64,000 nucleotides of DNA from Pontibacter actiniarum (GCF_003585765.1 NZ_CP021235.1:4340001-4404000); one strand, 5' to 3'; positions 50,114-59,000 are shown, counted from the stretch's first letter. Notes: generated by a model from the sequence alone, not told the origin. Numbers and translations are program-made.

Positions 50114-51538
50114 TTACTCTACCGGTATCTCTCCGGCGGCCCAGTAAAGAGTAGTTTTGGCCTTGGCGTACTTGGTGCGCATTGCGTAGAGCTTGGCCTG
50201 TGCCTCCAGCAGTTTTACCTCCCGCGAGTTGATCAGGAACAGAGAGCTTTCGCCGTTCTGGAAGCGGATCAACTCTCCGTCGCGCAGTGTGAGGGCGTTG
50301 GCCACCATGCGCTCCTGTAGTTGCAACTGTTCTTCCAGGGCCTGCAGCTCGTTGTAGGCTGCCTGAACGGCATTCTCAATCTCCCGGCTTTGCTGCACCA
50401 ACTCCAGGCTGTTGGCCTGCTGCTTAATCTTGGTAAGCTGCAGTTTGCCGCGCTCCTCCCGGAGGAAGAGCGGGATGCTGAAGCTAAGCCCCAGCTTGTA
50501 GTTGCCCTGCAGGTAGTCCTGCTCCACAACGTCCGGCTGAAGGTAGAAATCGCGCTGCAGCACGTTGTACTCAGCGTTTAGCTTAGGCAGTAGCTTGTTG
50601 GCGGCATAGCGCCGCTCTACCTCCAGTTGCTCCCCCTTCAGGCCCAGTTTCCGTAGTTCGGGGTGGTTGCGCCGGGCTGCCGCCAACAGTGCCTGCAGCT
50701 CCTCCGGGTTTACCGCTGCGGCTTCTGTGCCAGCCAGTGCCGGAGCAGTGCCTTCCTGCAGTTCCAGCGGCACCTGGTCCTCTGCCCACAGGTGCACAGC
50801 CACCTGCAGCCTCGCATTTTGCAGCGCCAGCTGTGTCTGCTGCAGCATCACTTCCCGGTCTTGCAAAGCCATCAGGGCTTCCACGGTATCTATGGCCGCC
50901 AGGTCGCCCTCCTGGGCCCGTATCCGCACCGCCTGTAGCCTGAAGGCTGCCAACTCCAGCGCCTCCTGGTAAAGCTGCGCTGTCCGGTGCTGCAGCAGCC
51001 ATTCCCAATAGTCTTTGGTGGCCTGCAGCAGGAGCTTGTTAATGGTTTTCACGCGTTCTGCCTCGGCTATGCCCTGCATCAGCTTTGCCTGCTGAATAGT
51101 GGCGCGGCGCTCGTCTATAAAAAGCCCCTGCCCCAGCGGCACGGAGATACCGGCATAGCTCAGCCCGTCGGAAGGCATGGTGTGCTCCGGGTTCAGGTAC
51201 TGGCCGGTGTTCTTGTCAAAGCCCGCCTGCAGCACCGGCCCGAACCACAGGGGCACGCGCAGGGTGTTGTTCCAGAGGTTGTAGTACTCTTTGCCGCCGT
51301 ACTCTTTGCGGTAGAGCTTGCTGCTAAGCACGGGGTCCAGCACGCCGCGGGCCATGCGCAGCTCCTGCCGGGCCTGCTCCGTCAGGAGGGCCGCCTGCGA
51401 GGCCACCGGGTGGTTGGCAAGTATAACTTGCTGATACTCCTGCAGCGTCAGGGTTTGCGTTGTGTCCTGCGCCTGCGTAGCCAGCAGTGGTACAACCCAG
51501 CAAGCGAGCCAGAGTAGGTATTTATACGTAGGTGTCAT
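50114..51538 (-). CDS. TolC family outer membrane efflux protein
   Basis: 474 residues from ATG 51538 (MTPTYKYLLWLACWVVPLLA); starts further upstream are inside the HlyD gene. Signal peptide, then long helical stretches (about 50-230 and 290-460) typical of the TolC periplasmic tunnel. Its ATG overlaps the HlyD stop by 4 bp. It completes a tripartite exporter with the HlyD and ABC genes upstream. Confidence 0.88.
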   Translation of the reverse strand: MTPTYKYLLWLACWVVPLLATQAQDTTQTLTLQEYQQVILANHPVASQAALLTEQARQELRMARGVLDPVLSSKLYRKEYGGKEYYNLWNNTLRVPLWFGPVLQAGFDKNTGQYLNPEHTMPSDGLSYAGISVPLGQGLFIDERRATIQQAKLMQGIAEAERVKTINKLLLQATKDYWEWLLQHRTAQLYQEALELAAFRLQAVRIRAQEGDLAAIDTVEALMALQDREVMLQQTQLALQNARLQVAVHLWAEDQVPLELQEGTAPALAGTEAAAVNPEELQALLAAARRNHPELRKLGLKGEQLEVERRYAANKLLPKLNAEYNVLQRDFYLQPDVVEQDYLQGNYKLGLSFSIPLFLREERGKLQLTKIKQQANSLELVQQSREIENAVQAAYNELQALEEQLQLQERMVANALTLRDGELIRFQNGESSLFLINSREVKLLEAQAKLYAMRTKYAKAKTTLYWAAGEIPVE

Positions 51539-52890
51539 TTGTTTTTGTCTGTTTTGCCGTCTACACTGCCCGTAGTTGTGCCGCTGCCGGTGAAGTCGGG
51601 AGGAAAGCCATTGAGCTGGCGCCATATCTCATACCACACAGGCACCGTGTTCAGCATGGCCCAGCCGTACACGCCGGAGCCTACGCGTAAGGCGTCCGGC
51701 CAGTGTTCCGACGCAGGGTCCGGCACCACGAGTATCCTGTACTTGCTGTTTGTGCCGGTGTAGTCAATTACGGCTACCCTTCCGCCAAACGTTCCGAAGC
51801 CCACATCGGGCCAGCCGGAAAACACCAGCGCCGGCCAGCCCTCGAACTGCAGGCGCATCTTATCGCCGACCTTCAGCAAGGGCAGGTCGAGGGGCTTAAC
51901 GTAAAGCTCTGCTGCCAGCTGTGGGTTTTCGGGCATAATGGTGGCCACGGCCTCCCCCTCTTTAATGGTTTCCCCGATCCCCGCCTTCAGCGTTTTCACC
52001 ACATAACCGTCCTGCGGAGCCTGGATGTTGTAGTAGCGGTTGCGCACCTGAGTGCTGGTGTACTCGTTCTGCAGCTTCGATATCTCGGCCTGCGTGCCGT
52101 AGAGGTAGGAGCGGGTGGCGTTCAGCTCAGCATCAGCCTTGGCAATTTTATCTGCATACTCGGCCTGCAGTGAGTTTAGCTCCGTGCGGGCGTTTACAAG
52201 CTCGGCACGGGTGGCTCCCAGCTTGTTCTCCAGCGAGAGCAACTTTGCCTGTGCCTCCTGCAGCTTCAGGCGGCGCTGCTCCAGCTCCGTGAGTGACTTC
52301 AGGCCCTGCTCATACAGCTTCTGCTGGCGGGCAAACTGATCCTCCGCAATCTGTAGCTCCATGCGCTGCGCTACCAGGTCCATGCTGTCGCTCTGGAGCT
52401 TGAGGCGGGTCTGCGTTATTTTGTTGCGGCCCTTCTGCAGGCTGTAGCGCAGCCCCTCGCGCAGGGCCTGTATCTGCTGGGCCATTGCCTGTGCCTTCTC
52501 CTCGGTGGCATTGGCAGCCCCCTCCTTTGCCTGCACCTGCTCGCCTAACCGGTCGAGCAGGTTGGGGTCCAGGTACTTCTCCTTTATTTCGGATATGGTG
52601 GCGATGGTGTCACCGGCTTGCACAAAGGCGCCCTCCACAATGTGCCACTGCTCTATGCGGCCGGCAATGGTGGCCTCCACGGTTTGCGGGCGGTCTTGCG
52701 GGGTAAAGGCGGTTAGTGTGCCCTGTGTGCGGATGTTCTGCGTCCAGGGCAGGAAAAGGCACAGGACAGTGATCAGCAGAATGCCGCCTATCCAGTAGGT
52801 AAGCACGCGCCCCAGCCGTGGCGACTGCACGTGCTTGAGGGCTTCCATCTGTGCCTTCTGGTTCAGGTATATTTCTTGGTCTTTCGCCAT
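51535..52890 (-). CDS. HlyD family membrane fusion protein
   Basis: 451 residues. One N-terminal membrane helix (about 28-48), lipoyl-like half (TVEATIAGRIEQWHIVEGAF, about 65-85), long coiled coil (about 105-290, many Gln, Leu, Glu), second half-lipoyl (APQDGYVVKTLKAGIGETIKEG, about 300-320), beta-barrel (LDLPLLKVGDKMRLQFEGW). It links the inner-membrane ABC protein to TolC. ABC, HlyD and TolC genes are 3 bp apart or overlapping. Confidence 0.92.
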   Translation of the reverse strand: MAKDQEIYLNQKAQMEALKHVQSPRLGRVLTYWIGGILLITVLCLFLPWTQNIRTQGTLTAFTPQDRPQTVEATIAGRIEQWHIVEGAFVQAGDTIATISEIKEKYLDPNLLDRLGEQVQAKEGAANATEEKAQAMAQQIQALREGLRYSLQKGRNKITQTRLKLQSDSMDLVAQRMELQIAEDQFARQQKLYEQGLKSLTELEQRRLKLQEAQAKLLSLENKLGATRAELVNARTELNSLQAEYADKIAKADAELNATRSYLYGTQAEISKLQNEYTSTQVRNRYYNIQAPQDGYVVKTLKAGIGETIKEGEAVATIMPENPQLAAELYVKPLDLPLLKVGDKMRLQFEGWPALVFSGWPDVGFGTFGGRVAVIDYTGTNSKYRILVVPDPASEHWPDALRVGSGVYGWAMLNTVPVWYEIWRQLNGFPPDFTGSGTTTGSVDGKTDKNK

Positions 52891-52893
52891 GTC

Positions 52894-54627
52894 TTAAACA
52901 GGTATGGTAATCAGGTCTTGTAACTCGTGGCGCTGGCGCATTTCGGCAAAAGGGCCGCTTGCCACCAGCTGCCCTTCCTGCAGCAGCAGGGTCCGGTGGC
53001 ACAGCTGCATCACATCCGGGTCGTTGCTCACGATCAGCACGGTCCAGTTAAACTCGGGGGCAAACAGCAGGCCCAGCAGGCGCATTTTCTCAGGTTTTTC
53101 CATGCCTGCCCAGAAATCGTCGATAATGAGCAGCCGGGGCCGCTGCACCAGGCTGCGGGCAAGTATGATTTTGCGGGCAACGCTGGCGGGCAGGCGCATG
53201 CTGCCGCCGGTAAGGTACGTGTGCAGACCCTCCGGCAGGGCATGCACGAACTGGGTGAGGCCGGTCACCTCCAGCGCCCAGACCACGTCCTGCATCGGCA
53301 GCTCCTGGCCCAGCGTCAGGTTGTCCAGAAACGTGCCGTCAAACACCTGCTCCTTGGATATGTTGTCTCCGATAAGGCTGCGCAGGCTCGCCTTGTTGAG
53401 GTCGCGCAGCGAAAGGCCGTTGTAGGCGATGCTGCCCTCGTAGGAGGGGAACAGCCCCAGCAGCAGGTTAATCAGGGTCGATTTGCCCGAGCTGTTGTAG
53501 CCGGCCAGGCAGATGCGCTCGCCGGGGCGTATGTGGAAAGAGACGTGGTCCAGGGCCAGCTTCTTAGCGTCGGTGTACTTGTAGGCCAGGCTCTTCACCT
53601 GCACCTCAAGCCCCTGCTTTACCCCCTCGCGCAGGTCTATGCCTTGCGCCTCCTCTATGGGCAGGTCCGTCACGGTGCCGATCTTGTCCAGCGAGGTCAG
53701 CACATCGTAGACGGTGTCCAGCTTCACGATGATTTTCTCTACCGCCGTCATCAGGAGGATGATAATGATCTCAGAGGCCACAAACTGCCCGATGTTGATC
53801 TCCTGCTGCACCACCAGCACGCAGCCCAGCACCAGCAGGCCGCCGGTGATAAAGGTCTTAAAGGCCACAAAGCTGAAGTATTGCGTCATCAGCACGCGGA
53901 AGTGCTCCTTGCGCACTTTCAGGTAGCTGCTTACGTAGCCGTCGGTGCGCTGCATGGGCAGGTTGGTATGGCCCACCAGCTGAAAGGTGCTCAGCGAGCG
54001 CGCCATTTCCTCCAGCCAAGCCACCAGTTTATACTTGTACTTCGACTCCTCCAGGCTCGTTTTTACGCCCTTGTCGCCTGTCCACCAAAGTATGAGCCCC
54101 AGGGCAATTATAAGGATGACGCCAAAGAAGATGAAGTACGGGTGGTAAAGCGAGAGTAAAATAAGGCCGAAGATGATCTGGATAACCGCCGTGGAGAAGT
54201 CAATGAGTATTTTGGCAAGCCCCTTTTGCAGCAGCGGCACATCCAGGAAGCGGTTCATGAGCTCCGGCGGGTAGTAGGCCCGGAGCTCCTCCTGCTGCAG
54301 GCGCGGCACGCGGTAGGCAAAGTCGAAGGCGGTGCGGGCAAACAGGCGCTGCTGTATAAACTCGACGAGCCACAGCTGCATAACCTGCAGGCCGCCCATC
54401 AGCAGCAGGGCCAGCACGATCAGCGCGATCAGCACCACCACCGAAACCGGTATCTCGCCACTCGACACGAAGCCGATGATGCTCTGGATGCCCAGCGGCA
54501 GCGAAAGGCTGATGAGGCCGGCGGTGAGGGCGTATACGTACATGTACAGGATCTCGCGGCGCTCCAGCGTCAGGAGCTGCAGGAAACGCTGCATGGGCGT
54601 GTATTTCTTTTTAGAGGAAGTATTCAT
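52894..54627 (-). CDS. ABC exporter protein with degenerate ATPase domain
   Basis: 577 residues. Transmembrane domain (about 30-315, six helices) and a C-terminal nucleotide-binding domain. Walker A is intact (GYNSSGKST, about 376-384). The other motifs are not: the LSGGQ position reads LPASV (about 475), Walker B reads RLLIIDDFWAG with Asp in place of the catalytic Glu (about 500), the Q-loop region reads IGDNISKEQ, and the switch His is replaced in VSNDPD (about 532). No peptidase domain precedes the membrane part. Second gene of the TetR-ABC-HlyD-TolC operon. Likely exports a peptide, pigment or toxic compound; ATP hydrolysis is doubtful. Confidence 0.9.
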   Translation of the reverse strand: MNTSSKKKYTPMQRFLQLLTLERREILYMYVYALTAGLISLSLPLGIQSIIGFVSSGEIPVSVVVLIALIVLALLLMGGLQVMQLWLVEFIQQRLFARTAFDFAYRVPRLQQEELRAYYPPELMNRFLDVPLLQKGLAKILIDFSTAVIQIIFGLILLSLYHPYFIFFGVILIIALGLILWWTGDKGVKTSLEESKYKYKLVAWLEEMARSLSTFQLVGHTNLPMQRTDGYVSSYLKVRKEHFRVLMTQYFSFVAFKTFITGGLLVLGCVLVVQQEINIGQFVASEIIIILLMTAVEKIIVKLDTVYDVLTSLDKIGTVTDLPIEEAQGIDLREGVKQGLEVQVKSLAYKYTDAKKLALDHVSFHIRPGERICLAGYNSSGKSTLINLLLGLFPSYEGSIAYNGLSLRDLNKASLRSLIGDNISKEQVFDGTFLDNLTLGQELPMQDVVWALEVTGLTQFVHALPEGLHTYLTGGSMRLPASVARKIILARSLVQRPRLLIIDDFWAGMEKPEKMRLLGLLFAPEFNWTVLIVSNDPDVMQLCHRTLLLQEGQLVASGPFAEMRQRHELQDLITIPV

Positions 54628-54637
54628 ACGTGCTTCG

Positions 54638-55324
54638 TTACTGGCTATGGTCGATGGCGGAAAAAATCAGGTGCTTCAGAAACGCACAGGTGGCGGCCTC
54701 CGGCTGCTGGTGCCCGTGCATGTCGGTGAGGGAAGGGAGGTGCTCGGCAAAGAACACCTGCTGGTGCGCTGCCTCCAGCATCGTGCTTACGATGGCGTGC
54801 GGGTACGGGTAGTTCGGGTTCAGCTCTGCCACAATATCGGCGATGTGCCTGCACAGGCGCTTGTACTCCAGAAAGTAGCCCTCCTTGTTGTCTGCATCCA
54901 CATCCTTGGTAAGGTATACCTTGGAGGCCTCTGCAATAACGATGCGGTGCAGGGCCTCCTCATCAATGTGCGCCGTGGCGGGGTCGTTCTGGCCGGTGTT
55001 GCTGATAACGTCGATCACCCGGCGCAGGCGCTCGCGCGGGTCCTGCAGGTTGTTTATTTCGTAGGACACCCGGTAATCCACCCATGCCCAATACCACGAC
55101 ACCAGGTACACGAGCAGCTTGTGCTTGTTCTCGAAATAGCGGTAGACAGACGCCTCCGTGGAGCCGATCTCAGCCGCCAGCTTCTTAAACGTGAACTGCT
55201 CAAAGCCCAGCTCATCTATCAGCTTGATGCTTTCGGAGATGATTTTGCGCCCCAGCTCGGTGCCCTCCGGCTCGCGTAGGTACGACTTGTGGTTGAGCGA
55301 TAGTGTGATGCCTGTTGCTAACAT
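54638..55324 (-). CDS. TetR family transcriptional regulator
   Basis: 228 residues from ATG 55324 (MLATGITLSLNHKSYLRE); upstream readings pass through the operator region and are rejected. Helix-turn-helix QFTFKKLAAEIGSTEASVYRYF (about 45-66) then the ligand-binding helices. First gene of the exporter operon and 10 bp before the ABC gene, so it probably represses its own operon. A 20-bp imperfect palindrome at 55414-55433 overlaps the expected promoter. Confidence 0.88.
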   Translation of the reverse strand: MLATGITLSLNHKSYLREPEGTELGRKIISESIKLIDELGFEQFTFKKLAAEIGSTEASVYRYFENKHKLLVYLVSWYWAWVDYRVSYEINNLQDPRERLRRVIDVISNTGQNDPATAHIDEEALHRIVIAEASKVYLTKDVDADNKEGYFLEYKRLCRHIADIVAELNPNYPYPHAIVSTMLEAAHQQVFFAEHLPSLTDMHGHQQPEAATCAFLKHLIFSAIDHSQ

Positions 55325-55392
55325 AGTGGTTGTCTGTGTTCTTTTCTGTTGATGTGCTGCCCGGAGCTTACCGGTAGCCTGTTTTTCCGCAG

Positions 55393-55433
55393 CAAAGATA
55401 CACTTGCTTTTAGTGATAATAGTTTTACTATCA
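55393..55433 (-). promoter_or_regulatory. tetR promoter with operator-like palindrome
   Basis: On the minus strand TATCTTTG (55400-55393) is a perfect TAnnTTTG. Thirteen bases upstream lies TGATAATAGTTTTACTATCA (55414-55433), in which 7 of 10 base pairs match. This places it at about -20 to -40, where a repressor would block transcription. Confidence 0.5.
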
Positions 55434-55579
55434 AAAATGTTTCTGAAGCTATCATTTTTTTTGAAAAGCAGGCCGGTGCGGCACGGCGTGGGGCAAGGGA
55501 GAGGAGAGGGCTGCGGACATGGCGGGCGGGCGAAGGCCTTCCGCAACAATTAAGCCTACAGCAATTTAACAATTAAGCG

Positions 55580-55587
55580 TACCTTTG
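55580..55587 (+). promoter_or_regulatory. Candidate -7 element for the DEAD-box helicase gene
   Basis: TACCTTTG, perfect TAnnTTTG, 52 bp before the start. No TTTG at the -33 distance. Confidence 0.45.
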
Positions 55588-55639
55588 CAGCCTGGCTCAG
55601 CCGTAGACATAGGTAGAGCCAAGTATAAATACCATCACC

Positions 55640-56905
55640 ATGAGATTTGAAGATTACCGTATCTCCGACGAGATAAAGAAAAGCCTGAGCAAGCTGGGCT
55701 TTAAAAAGCCGACCGATATCCAGTTCAAAGCTATCCCACCGATCATGAAGGGCGAGGATGTGCTGGCCATTGCCCAGACGGGTACAGGTAAAACAGCCGC
55801 CTTTGCTATTCCGGTGCTCGACAGGCTGCAGTTTAGCAAAAACCGCAAGCGCGGCGACGGCATTAAGTGCGTGGTGATGGTGCCGACCCGCGAACTGGCG
55901 CTGCAGATAACCGAGGTGTTTAACGAAATCGGCCGCGGCACCCGCGTTACAACCTTTTGCGTGTACGGCGGGGTGGAGCAGGGGCCGCAGATCGCGAAGC
56001 TGGAAGACGGTATTGACGTGCTGGTGGCCACGCCGGGCCGCCTGTTCGACCTGGTGAGCCAGGGGCATATACACCTGCACCGCGTGGAAGTGCTGGTGCT
56101 GGACGAGGCCGACCACATGCTGGACCTGGGCTTTATCCACGACATCCGGCAGCTGATCACAAAACTGCCGCGCCAGCGCCAGACGCTGTTCTTCTCGGCC
56201 ACCATCAACGAAAAGATAAAGGAGCTGGCCTACTCGCTGGTGAACAAGCCGGTCCGCATCCAGATCTCCCCGAAAGACCCGGTGGCGAAAAGCATAGACC
56301 ACTCCGTGATGTACGTGGACATGGACGACAAGCGCTTCTTTCTGGAGCGCGTGGTGCAGGAGAACTCGGACAAGAAGATACTGGCCTTTGTGCGTACCAA
56401 AGTGCGCGCTGAGCGTGTGGTGGCGGCCATGGAGCGTGTGGGCATTCAGGCCATAAGCATACATGGCGGCAAAGAGCAGAAAGACCGCCTGGATGTAATG
56501 CGCAAGTTTAAGAAGGGCGAAGTGAAGCTGCTGGTTGCCACCGACGTGAGCGCTCGCGGCATCGATATCCCGAACGTGGAGTACGTGGTGAACTACGACC
56601 TGCCGGAGCAGCCGGAGAACTACGTGCACCGGGTGGGCCGTACCGGCCGTGGCACCGAAAAGGGCATCGCCGTGAGTTTCTGCGCCCCTGAGGAAAAGCC
56701 AATCCTGGACGAGATTCAGAAGTACCTGACCAAGGACATTAAGGTGCTGGAAGTGGACAAGGAGGATTACGAAGCCACGATCGATTTCAGTGCCGAGGCC
56801 AAGTATGACTGGAAAGCGCTGATAAAAGAGGCGGAGCAGACAGATGAGAAGGTGAAGGCCGCCAAATCTAAAAAAGCGAAAGCCAAGGCAAAGAAAAAGA
56901 AGTAG
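55640..56905 (+). CDS. DEAD-box RNA helicase
   Basis: 421 residues. Motifs in order: Q motif (F-x-KPTDIQFKAIP), AQTGTGKT (about 46-53), PTRELALQ, VATPGRLFD, DEADHMLD (about 154-161), FFSAT, then ARGIDIPNV and HRVGRTGR (about 330-337). Basic Lys/Ala tail of about 16 residues at the end. Unwinds RNA in ribosome assembly or mRNA turnover; RhlE-like rather than DeaD by length. Monocistronic, with terminator. Confidence 0.94.
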   Translation: MRFEDYRISDEIKKSLSKLGFKKPTDIQFKAIPPIMKGEDVLAIAQTGTGKTAAFAIPVLDRLQFSKNRKRGDGIKCVVMVPTRELALQITEVFNEIGRGTRVTTFCVYGGVEQGPQIAKLEDGIDVLVATPGRLFDLVSQGHIHLHRVEVLVLDEADHMLDLGFIHDIRQLITKLPRQRQTLFFSATINEKIKELAYSLVNKPVRIQISPKDPVAKSIDHSVMYVDMDDKRFFLERVVQENSDKKILAFVRTKVRAERVVAAMERVGIQAISIHGGKEQKDRLDVMRKFKKGEVKLLVATDVSARGIDIPNVEYVVNYDLPEQPENYVHRVGRTGRGTEKGIAVSFCAPEEKPILDEIQKYLTKDIKVLEVDKEDYEATIDFSAEAKYDWKALIKEAEQTDEKVKAAKSKKAKAKAKKKK

Positions 56906-56927
56906 CGGTTTATACTTTTACGAAGGC

Positions 56928-56967
56928 AAAGGCCTGTGCAGACAAGTGGTTTGTACAGGCCTTTTTT
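56928..56967 (+). terminator. Terminator after the DEAD-box gene
   Basis: Stem AAAGGCCTGT / ACAGGCCTTT, about 17-nt loop, then T-run. A second GC-rich hairpin GGCTTGCCC / GGGCAAGCC follows at 56973-56996. Confidence 0.75.
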
Positions 56968-57032
56968 AATAGGGCTTGCCCCCGGGCGGGCAAGCCGGTA
57001 GGGCGGAGCCTCTGGCAGCAACAGGAGGCAGT

Positions 57033-57578
57033 TTACGCGGGAGTTAAACTGTAGCTTACCTGCACAAAGCCGTTCCTGAAGCTCCTGCTCTCCTGTGCCT
57101 GCAGCTGCTTTTCCCGTGCACCGGCAGCAAAGAGAGGGATACCGCTACCAAGTACTATGGGGATGTACGTAAGTACAACTTCATCTATCAAGCCCGCATT
57201 AAGAAGCAGCGTGTTAACCTGGCCGCCCCCGATCAGCCAGATATCCTGCCCCGGCTGTTGCTTTAGCCGCTGTACGAATTCCGGCACCCCCTGCTGCACA
57301 AACTGCACATGCTCCGTTTCCGGGTGCTGCGAGCGACTGAAGACATAGTTCGTTTTATCAGGATAGGGGAAGGGTATCTCGAAACCAAGTACAGCCTGGT
57401 AGGTGCTGTGCCCCATTAGTGTTGTGTCGATGCCTTGGAGAAAGGCGCGGTAGCCAAAGTCTTCGCCTTCGATAGCGTACCGCTCGTCGTGGAGCCAGCT
57501 TGTGTCACCGTTTTTGCGGGCAATAAAGCCGTCAAGGCTGGCGGCAATGTACAGGACAAGTTTTCGTGTTGCTTGCAT
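57033..57578 (-). CDS. Dihydrofolate reductase family protein (RibD C-terminal type)
   Basis: 181 residues. N-terminus KLVLYIAASLDGFIARKNG and the GGGQVNTLLLNAGLIDEVVL segment (about 118-137) are typical of the RibD C-terminal/DHFR-like fold that reduces an NADPH-linked substrate. The family includes riboflavin and folate pathway reductases and many uncharacterised proteins, so I give no reaction. Single gene. Confidence 0.88.
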   Translation of the reverse strand: MQATRKLVLYIAASLDGFIARKNGDTSWLHDERYAIEGEDFGYRAFLQGIDTTLMGHSTYQAVLGFEIPFPYPDKTNYVFSRSQHPETEHVQFVQQGVPEFVQRLKQQPGQDIWLIGGGQVNTLLLNAGLIDEVVLTYIPIVLGSGIPLFAAGAREKQLQAQESRSFRNGFVQVSYSLTPA

Positions 57579-57663
57579 AGAAACAGGTGCTTGAAAGCCG
57601 GATAGTGTGTGTACATAGTTTTACCGCTGTGAGGCCGCGCGCTGGTAATTGGCTCCGGCTGCC

Positions 57664-58071
57664 TCAGGTAGTCCGGAAAAACAGTTGGGTCAGCTTAAAG
57701 AAGAAGTCGCGGTGGTTGGCCACCAGGCGATACCCTGCCTCTGCCACCGTACTGACGAAGGGCAGGCGGTAGTATAGTCCGCTCCAGGTGCCGTAGCCGC
57801 TCAGCTGCAAGAGCACAGCCACCGCCTCGGCTCCGTGCAGGCGCTGCCCGTAGCGCGTAATCAGGTACACAGACTGGCGGAATTGCGTATGGCTGATACC
57901 GTAAAATCTGTCTGGCACCTCCTGAAAGGGCACATACTGCACCCTGCCCTGCGTGCGGTGCTGCCAGCGGTGCACCCAGTATTTACAAAAGCTGCAGTCT
58001 CCGTCGTACACCAGCACCGGCCGGGGCGGAGCGGCCACCCCGGCTGGGGAACTGCCTTGCTTAGCGACCAT
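57664..58071 (-). CDS. Thiol-disulfide oxidoreductase-like DCC family protein (DUF393)
   Basis: 135 residues. The diagnostic motif LVYDGDCSFCKYWV (about 19-32) gives DxxCxxC. Such proteins are named for an inferred dithiol; activity is unproven. Its 5' end overlaps the 3' end of the preceding DUF2892 gene by 11 bp, so both are coupled. Confidence 0.88.
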   Translation of the reverse strand: MVAKQGSSPAGVAAPPRPVLVYDGDCSFCKYWVHRWQHRTQGRVQYVPFQEVPDRFYGISHTQFRQSVYLITRYGQRLHGAEAVAVLLQLSGYGTWSGLYYRLPFVSTVAEAGYRLVANHRDFFFKLTQLFFRTT

Positions 58072-58267
58072 AGGCCTTCCCTTTGTCGTGGCACCCGTTG
58101 TAGCCCACTACGGCATTAAGCGGGCACCAGCGCAGCATGCCAGTCAGGATGGGGATGATACCCAAGGCAGCCACAGGTTTTGAGTTATAAAAAGCTCCCA
58201 CGCCAACCAGCGCCAGCCCCGCCAGCACACGCAGCTTCTGCTCTGTCATTCCTACGTTACACTCCAT
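58061..58267 (-). CDS. DUF2892 (YgaP transmembrane-type) protein
   Basis: 68 residues from ATG 58267 (MECNVGMTEQKLRVLAGLAL). Two membrane helices (about 14-30 and 34-50) and conserved CPLNAVVGYNGC at the end, the DUF2892 signature with two Cys. Often fused to or beside rhodanese or DCC proteins, here upstream of a DCC gene with overlap; a redox role at the membrane is plausible but not shown. Confidence 0.82.
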   Translation of the reverse strand: MECNVGMTEQKLRVLAGLALVGVGAFYNSKPVAALGIIPILTGMLRWCPLNAVVGYNGCHDKGKAYGR

Positions 58268-58448
58268 GTTTCCTTCGTTTTTAGCCAATGATATGTATGT
58301 ATACTTTGGAGCAGGGGATAGGTTAAACAAACGTGGCAGCTAGCTGAAGCGGCAGGGGGCAAGCAGTAACGCTGCCGCTGGCTGGCCTGTAGAGAAGTTC
58401 TACAGTTTGTGGATTTAAGAAGCAGACTGTTATATATGTTCCACAGTA

Positions 58449-58456
58449 TATTTTTG
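58449..58456 (+). promoter_or_regulatory. Candidate -7 element upstream of the Gln-rich secreted protein gene
   Basis: TATTTTTG, 112 bp before the start codon. A nearer near-match TGACTTTG is at 58507-58514. Which one is used cannot be told. The 300 bp before the gene hold nothing else. Confidence 0.3.
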
Positions 58457-58567
58457 CTTTATATAGTTCTTAAATTGTTGTAGGATAGCTGTTTACGTAG
58501 TAATAATGACTTTGGCACGGTTCTGTTACTACACTGGCTAAACAAACAGAATAAAACACGAATACAT

Positions 58568-58945
58568 ATGAAAAAAGCGACATTTTTTGCAGCAGCAATT
58601 GCCATACTAGGATTTACTTCACTTGATGCTAACGCACAGACACAAACTCAGGGTCAGGCGCAGCAGGAACAAACGCAAACACAAGGCCAGGCACAGCAAA
58701 CTGCGGAAGCGGGCAACCGTGAGCAGGTAACGCAAGACCAGCTGCCGGAAGGTGTACAGAACGCGCTGAAAAGCGATGTGTACAAAGACTGGACGGTAGG
58801 AGAGATTTACAAAGTATCTCCGCAAGAAGGCGATGCCAACGGTGAAGTAGTATACGAAGTGAAAATGACCAACGCCGAAGGACAAGCCGGTGTGGTTAGA
58901 ATGAACGAAAAAGGCGGTGCTGCCGCATCATCGGATCAAGAATAA
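58568..58945 (+). CDS. Small secreted Gln/Thr-rich protein
   Basis: 125 residues. Signal peptide (MKKATFFAAAIAILGFTSLD, cut near ANAQ). Then two near-identical repeats of TQTQGQAQQ (about 25-44), a linker, and a C-terminal part with PEGVQNALKSDVYKDWTVGE and YEVKMTNAEGQAGVVRMNEKG that resembles the short PepSY-like/BamD-independent secreted proteins common in this phylum. Periplasmic or secreted; function unknown. Strong terminator. Confidence 0.78.
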   Translation: MKKATFFAAAIAILGFTSLDANAQTQTQGQAQQEQTQTQGQAQQTAEAGNREQVTQDQLPEGVQNALKSDVYKDWTVGEIYKVSPQEGDANGEVVYEVKMTNAEGQAGVVRMNEKGGAAASSDQE

Positions 58946-58969
58946 CTGTGAACGTCATATAGTAAGCCG

Positions 58970-59000
58970 AAAAAAGCCTCACCTTGTGGGGCTTTTTTTT
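58970..59000 (+). terminator. Terminator after the Gln-rich protein gene
   Basis: Stem AAAAAGCCTCAC / GTGGGGCTTTTT, short loop, eight Ts. Confidence 0.85.

Larger units (their letters stand above)
55325..55639. other. Divergent spacer between tetR and the DEAD-box gene
   Basis: 315 bp, no gene. It holds the tetR promoter and operator-like palindrome, an AT-rich stretch 55380-55460, a GC-rich stretch and the -7 element of the helicase gene at 55580. One AAGTATA is at 55622. Confidence 0.55.

Noticed and set aside
52894..54627. Peptidase-containing bacteriocin exporter (C39 type)
   Set aside because: No N-terminal Cys protease domain; the protein starts directly at the membrane domain.
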